Notes under the pieces: model-generated
Database searches by the model: none
What the model was told of the DNA's origin: nothing
Seen by the model: the letters and a program-made list of their open reading frames with translations, nothing else
Program-made: the position numbers and the translations under genes
Assembly (NCBI GenBank): GCA_902799685.1
Contig: CADCBO010000025.1
Coordinates: forward strand, 1-55,700
Direction: 5' to 3'
DNA length: 55,700 bases
Source: an uncultured Bacteroidales bacterium
Lineage (GTDB): Bacteria; Bacteroidota; Bacteroidia; Bacteroidales; Bacteroidaceae
Shown: one piece after another, positions 51,644 to 55,700 of the stretch
How the letters are laid out: the number at the start of each line of letters is the position of its first letter
Numbering within the stretch: the first letter of the stretch is position 1

Positions 51644-53080
51644 ATGAAACGATTAGCATTCACACTATTGGCGCTGCTGGCCTGCATGGGATTGTACTCA
51701 CAGACACTCCAGCAGGGCCGCACATACTTCTCGCAAGGCAATTATGAGAAGGCCAAGCCCATAATGCTGAAATACCTTAAGCAGAAACCCGATGACGCCA
51801 GCCGCAACTACTGGTACGGGGTATGCTGCATGGAGACAGGAGAGCGTGAGAAGGGCGTTCCGTATCTGGAGAAAGCGGCTGCCAAAAAGATATACAAGGC
51901 ATACCGCGTGCTGGGCGAATACTATATGGACAAGGAGGATTATCAGCCCGCCATAACCAATTTTGAAAAGTTTGTAAGCGGCATATCCACCGACAAGGAA
52001 CTGCACGACCCGGCACTGGAGGAGCGTTTTACCATTATGGCCGACAGTCTGAAGGCCCTGTTCCGCATGATACGCAACACCAGCCGCGTATGTTTCATAG
52101 ACAGTTTCAGGGTAAGCAAGGACGATCTGTTCAGCACATATATAATAGGGGAATCCACAGGCTCGCTGTTCCCCAGCGACGCGTTCTTTGATGACGGTAG
52201 CCAGGGCGAGGTTTTCCTGCCCGAGATGGAACAGAGCGTGCTTTACAGCCGTAAGGACACCGACGGACGGTTCCGCCTGTTCACCAAGTTCAAGAGTTTT
52301 GACCATTGGGCCGATGAGACTCCGGTAAGCGGACTGGACACCGACGGCGACCAGCGCTACCCGTTCCTGATGAACGACGGCGTGACCTTATACTATGCAG
52401 CCACTGGAAGCGAATCGCTGGGAGGTCTGGACATTTTTGTGACACGCTACAACTCAGCTACGGGGCGCTACCTTAAGCCGGAGAACATAGGGATGCCTTT
52501 CAACTCCGAGGCCAATGACTATCTGTATGTGGTGGACGAGACCAACAACCTGGGTTGGTTTGCCACTGACCGCCGCCAGCCGGAGGACACCGTATGCATT
52601 TACGTGTTCATACCCACCGAGCGTAACCAGAAATACAACTATGAAAACGGCGACACGCTGGCCATACATCGCGCCGCACGCATAACCTCCATCTCCGATA
52701 CCCAGTCTGACCTGAATGCGGTGCGCAATGCCCGCCAGCACCTGACTCTGCTGCGCTATGAACTGGCCGAGAAAAATGAAAACGGATCATTCTCATTCTT
52801 AATTGATGATTTCACCGTCTATCATGAACTGGCTGATTTTGAAAGCTCCGATGCAGCCAGCCTGTTCCAGCGCTGGAACGAGCTGAAGCACCAGTATGAG
52901 ACAGACCTGGCCAAACTGGACAAACAACGTGACGACTACCACAACGCCTCCCGACAGGAGAAGGAGAATATGGCCGCACAGCTGCTGGAGTTTGAGGAGA
53001 AGGTGCTCAAAACCGAGCAGCAGGTAACCAAAATGGAGAATGACATACGTACAACCGAAATCAACTACCTAAACCGATAA
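51644..53080 (+). CDS. TPR-PD40 exported protein
   Basis: A 478-residue protein with a signal peptide (LLALLACMGLYSQ), TPR repeats (about 20-130), a PD40/WD40-like beta-propeller segment (about 140-340, with GLDTDGDQRYPFLMNDGVTLYYAA and GGLDIFVTRY), and a long C-terminal coiled coil (about 385-478). The plan resembles PorE/PorW-like envelope proteins but lacks an OmpA domain. The start at 51644 follows the signal-peptide criterion and the promoter position; the upstream 51593 start would run through the promoter. Likely a periplasmic or outer membrane scaffold. Confidence 0.75.
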   Translation: MKRLAFTLLALLACMGLYSQTLQQGRTYFSQGNYEKAKPIMLKYLKQKPDDASRNYWYGVCCMETGEREKGVPYLEKAAAKKIYKAYRVLGEYYMDKEDYQPAITNFEKFVSGISTDKELHDPALEERFTIMADSLKALFRMIRNTSRVCFIDSFRVSKDDLFSTYIIGESTGSLFPSDAFFDDGSQGEVFLPEMEQSVLYSRKDTDGRFRLFTKFKSFDHWADETPVSGLDTDGDQRYPFLMNDGVTLYYAATGSESLGGLDIFVTRYNSATGRYLKPENIGMPFNSEANDYLYVVDETNNLGWFATDRRQPEDTVCIYVFIPTERNQKYNYENGDTLAIHRAARITSISDTQSDLNAVRNARQHLTLLRYELAEKNENGSFSFLIDDFTVYHELADFESSDAASLFQRWNELKHQYETDLAKLDKQRDDYHNASRQEKENMAAQLLEFEEKVLKTEQQVTKMENDIRTTEINYLNR

Positions 53081-53085
53081 TCCCT

Positions 53086-53964
53086 ATGAGTACCTATTTT
53101 GCGCCATCCGAGCTGATTATAAATGATGACGGTTCATGTTTTCACCTGCACCTAAAGCCGGAACAGCTGGCCGACAAGGTCATCCTGGTAGGTGACCCCG
53201 GCCGCGTGGATCTGATTGCCTCCCTGCTGGACAGCGTGGAGTGCACCGTGAGCAACCGTGAGTTCCGCACCGCAACCGGACTGTACAAGGGAAAACGCGT
53301 CACTATCCAATCCACCGGAATAGGATGCGACAACATAGACATAGTAATGAATGAGCTGGACACTCTGGCCAACATAGACTATGCCACCCGCACAGAGAAA
53401 CCCGTGCACCGCACACTTGATATAGTACGCATAGGCACATGCGGCGGTCTGCAGCCCTTCACTCCGCTGGGCACTTACCTTTGCTCTGTCAAGAGCATAG
53501 GGTTTGACGGCCTGCTCAATTTCTATGCCGGACGTGATGAGGTATGTGACCTTGAGTTTGAGCGTGCGTTCGTAGCCCACATGGAGTGGTCCACCAAGAA
53601 AGGCGCTCCTTACGTGGCCAATGCCAATCCCGACCTGCTTAAGCGCATCATGGCCGATGATGAAAGGATGGTGCCCGGAGTGACCATTGCCTGCAACGGA
53701 TTCTACGGACCACAGGGACGCGTGCTGCGCGCACCCCTGGCCGACCCCAACCAGAATGCCAAGGTGGAGAGTTTTGAGTACAAGGGCATGAAGATTACCA
53801 ACTTTGAGATGGAGAGTTCGGCTGTAGCGGGACTGTCCGCTTTGTTGGGACACCGCGCCATGACAGTCTGCATGGTAATAGCCAACCGCTACGCCAAGGA
53901 GATGAACACTGACTACAAGCCCCTGATGAAGGAACTGATAATTCGTATCCTGGACCGCATCTGA
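53086..53964 (+). CDS. nucleoside phosphorylase (uridine phosphorylase-like)
   Basis: A 292-residue enzyme of the PNP/UDP phosphorylase family. VILVGDPGRVDLIASLL holds the phosphate-binding GDPGR, IRIGTCGG-type VRIGTCGGLQ is the central beta strand, and NFEMESSAVAGL gives the ribose-binding Glu-Met-Glu. It splits pyrimidine or purine nucleosides with phosphate. It is five bases after the TPR-PD40 gene and 7 bases before mnmE. Confidence 0.87.
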   Translation: MSTYFAPSELIINDDGSCFHLHLKPEQLADKVILVGDPGRVDLIASLLDSVECTVSNREFRTATGLYKGKRVTIQSTGIGCDNIDIVMNELDTLANIDYATRTEKPVHRTLDIVRIGTCGGLQPFTPLGTYLCSVKSIGFDGLLNFYAGRDEVCDLEFERAFVAHMEWSTKKGAPYVANANPDLLKRIMADDERMVPGVTIACNGFYGPQGRVLRAPLADPNQNAKVESFEYKGMKITNFEMESSAVAGLSALLGHRAMTVCMVIANRYAKEMNTDYKPLMKELIIRILDRI

Positions 53965-53971
53965 TTATACA

Positions 53972-55333
53972 GTGACAGAGATTGACGATACCATCTGTGC
54001 AGTAGCCACCCGCCCTGGCGGTGCGCTGGGAGTGGTCCGCGTATCAGGTCCCGATGCAATACGCCTGACCGACAGCATATTCCGCTCTGCATCAAAACAT
54101 CCGCTTGCAAGCGCCCGGCCCTATTCTCTCTGCTACGGACAGATAGTTGACGGCACCGGTGCTGTAATCGATGATGTTCTGGTGAGCGTGTTCCGTGCCC
54201 CCCACTCCTTTACCGGACAGGACAGCACCGAGATATCATGTCACGGATCCCAGTACATACTGCAAAGAATCTGCCAGCTGCTCATAAACGCCGGTTGCCG
54301 TCAGGCCGAGCCGGGCGAATATACCCAGCGCGCCTTCCTTAACGGCAAGATGGATCTTAGCCAGGCCGAGGCTGTGGCCGATCTTATAGCATCCACATCG
54401 GCCGCATCACACCGTCTGGCCATGAACCAGATGAAGGGCGGATTCAGCCGTAAGCTGCGCTCCCTGCGTGACCAGCTGCTGCAATTCACATCACTCATAG
54501 AGCTGGAACTTGATTTCAGTGAGGAAGATGTGGAGTTTGCTGATCGCTCCCAACTGGAACAGCTTGCCGCTCAGATAGATGATATCATAACCCGTCTGGC
54601 CCAATCGTTCAGCACAGGCGATGCCATAAGAAACGGAGTGCCCGTAGCAATCATCGGCCAGACCAACACCGGCAAGAGCACCCTCCTGAACCAGCTGCTG
54701 CACGATGACCGTGCTCTGGTAAGCGACATCCAGGGCACCACACGCGACAGCATCGAGGACACCACCACCATAGGTGGAGTACTGTTCCGCTTTATAGATA
54801 CCGCCGGCATCCGCCAGACCACCGATACCGTAGAGTCCATGGGTATAGAGCGCTCCTACCGCAAGGCCCGTGAGGCAAGCATCATTCTCTGGATGACCGA
54901 TGAGGCCCACCCAGCGGATGCAGAGACAGAGAAAACCATAGGCGAGCTTTCAGAAAGAAAGCATCTGATAAAGGTCCACAACAAATGCGATGATGCCTAT
55001 GCCCTGCCCAAGCCCACAGATACGGACGTGTGGATATCGGCCAAATACGGATATGGACTTGAGCAGTTGAATAACCTTCTGGTCAAGGCCGCCGCTATCC
55101 CGGAAATCAGTGAGCAGGATGTGATTGTAACCAACATGCGTCACTACGAATCCTTAATCAAAGCCCAAGAGTGCATCCGCCGCGTCCGCCAAGGCCTCAA
55201 GGACCGCATATCGGGCGATTTCCTGAGTCAGGACATCCGCCAGTGCATCCACCACCTCTCCACCATCACCGGCGACATCACCACCGACCAGATCCTTGGC
55301 AACATCTTCCGGCACTTCTGCATCGGAAAGTAG
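53972..55333 (+). CDS. mnmE: tRNA modification GTPase MnmE
   Basis: A 453-residue protein with an N-terminal formyl-THF-binding domain (DDTICAVATRPGGALGVVRVSG), a helical domain, a G domain with P-loop GQTNTGKS (229-236), GTTRD, DTAGIR and NKCD, and the C-terminal CIGK that carries the reactive Cys. It works with MnmG on U34 of tRNAs. The start is GTG 53972. The 3' end of mnmE is a known attachment site for integrating elements in other bacteria. Confidence 0.93.
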   Translation: MTEIDDTICAVATRPGGALGVVRVSGPDAIRLTDSIFRSASKHPLASARPYSLCYGQIVDGTGAVIDDVLVSVFRAPHSFTGQDSTEISCHGSQYILQRICQLLINAGCRQAEPGEYTQRAFLNGKMDLSQAEAVADLIASTSAASHRLAMNQMKGGFSRKLRSLRDQLLQFTSLIELELDFSEEDVEFADRSQLEQLAAQIDDIITRLAQSFSTGDAIRNGVPVAIIGQTNTGKSTLLNQLLHDDRALVSDIQGTTRDSIEDTTTIGGVLFRFIDTAGIRQTTDTVESMGIERSYRKAREASIILWMTDEAHPADAETEKTIGELSERKHLIKVHNKCDDAYALPKPTDTDVWISAKYGYGLEQLNNLLVKAAAIPEISEQDVIVTNMRHYESLIKAQECIRRVRQGLKDRISGDFLSQDIRQCIHHLSTITGDITTDQILGNIFRHFCIGK

Positions 55334-55394
55334 ATTCTGCGTGGGCAAATAGCTGATTATCAGCAACTTATAACAATTTGAATAAACTATTACT

Positions 55395-55418
55395 AAAGCT
55401 CTCATTTTGAGGGCTTTT
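55395..55418 (+). terminator. terminator after mnmE
   Basis: AAAGCTCTC (55395-55403) pairs with GAGGGCTTT (55409-55417), with one G-U pair, followed by a T-rich TTGTTGTG stretch. Confidence 0.5.
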
Positions 55419-55468
55419 GTTGTGTTAAGCGTTCTTAATTGCTCTTTGTTATTCCGAGTTATTTTAGT

Positions 55469-55476
55469 TATATTTG
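55469..55476 (+). promoter_or_regulatory. orphan -7 element TATATTTG
   Basis: An exact match on the plus strand with no downstream plus-strand gene in the window. The only gene beyond runs the other way. Confidence 0.35.
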
Positions 55477-55596
55477 TACCCTATTTCTACCCCGGAGCAA
55501 ATTTTGGGGTAAATTTTAGGGGTCTTGACCGTCGTCTTTGGTGCTAGCGTGAGACAGGAAGAACGTGAAAAGAATAATACGTTTCATGATGATGTT

Positions 55597-55700
55597 TTAT
55601 GGAATGATGATTGCATCGATGGCAACCATTCCGTTTTTGTTCTTCAGTTGTATTTCGTGTTTGCCTTTGCGCAGCTTTTTCGAGGTGAAGACGACGGACT
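55597..55700 (-). CDS. 3' end of an unidentified gene, cut by the window edge
   Basis: On the minus strand an open frame enters from the right edge and ends at TAA (55597-55599), giving 33 residues, which include LRKGKHEIQLKNKNGMVAID and end DAIIIP. The pattern of a beta strand, KGKHE and a final hydrophobic strand is like the C-terminal beta-sandwich of surface glycosidases or binding proteins. The start and identity lie outside the window. Confidence 0.55.
   Translation of the reverse strand, partial: SVVFTSKKLRKGKHEIQLKNKNGMVAIDAIIIP

Larger units (their letters stand above)
55334..55596. other. AT-rich junction after mnmE, possible integration scar
   Basis: No gene is supported in these 263 bases. 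They contain a hairpin terminator for mnmE, an isolated plus-strand promoter-like TATATTTG (55469-55476) and a TACCCC/GGGGTA inverted pair (55488-55493 with 55506-55511). The promoter points towards the 3' end of an opposite-strand gene and so has no target. The look is similar to the leader of Bacteroides tyrosine integrases, but no integrase is present. An att-site scar is inferred. Confidence 0.35.

Overview
The window is a stretch of bacterial chromosome that looks like the order Bacteroidales (phylum Bacteroidota). The evidence is internal: many promoters carry the TAnnTTTG -7 element typical of the phylum, there are TonB-dependent receptor, SusD-like and DUF4270 proteins, and the Na+-pumping methylmalonyl-CoA decarboxylase operon and the GH57/glycosyltransferase/debranching glycogen operon are arranged as in gut Bacteroidales. 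Xylan-degrading enzymes point to a fibre-rich gut or rumen habitat. Genus cannot be fixed from sequence reading alone. No tRNA, rRNA, CRISPR array or complete insertion sequence was seen.

Layout. 0.3-5.4 kb: four same-strand genes that look like a sulfonolipid (capnine-type) pathway (PLP acyltransferase, cysteate-synthase-like enzyme, short-chain reductase), followed by an OadA-like carboxyltransferase whose C-terminal biotinyl domain has lost its lysine. 5.5-7.1 kb: HerA-like ATPase. 7.2-12.2 kb (minus): a five-gene heterodisulfide-reductase-like, membrane-attached iron-sulfur complex. 12.3-14.6 kb: VOC-fold protein, then tatA-tatC. 14.7-19.0 kb (minus): a giant SusD-like fusion protein and a small secreted partner. 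19.1-24.3 kb (minus): a double GH43-CBM6 enzyme behind a housekeeping run (nitroreductase, DUF2520, KdsC-like HAD, Maf). 24.3-28.3 kb: TonB-dependent receptor and a GH30 xylanase. 28.4-32.8 kb: methylmalonyl-CoA epimerase plus the sodium-pumping decarboxylase, with a carrier protein that has two biotin domains. 33-34.2 kb (minus): panC-panD. 34.3-36.5 kb: GT5 N-domain protein and DUF4270 lipoprotein. 36.6-41.1 kb (minus): glycogen GH57, GT4 and debranching enzyme. 41.3-43.7 kb: fused NfnAB-like flavoprotein. 43.7-50.9 kb (minus): an accessory surface locus with an LRR protein, a TPR membrane regulator-like protein and three tandem copies of a beta-barrel/lipoprotein gene pair. 51-55.3 kb: DUF486 membrane protein, then TPR-PD40 protein, nucleoside phosphorylase and mnmE. 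The last 370 bases look like the edge of an integrated element after mnmE, with the 3' end of another gene.

The most notable observations are: the compact sulfonolipid operon joined to a carboxyltransferase without a biotin lysine; the threefold barrel/lipoprotein repeat, where the LRR and TPR genes just upstream share a tandem 10-bp operator at exactly the same distance from their -7 elements; the orphan SusD fusion with two FISUMP-like domains; and a composite inverted-repeat element present twice between convergent genes.
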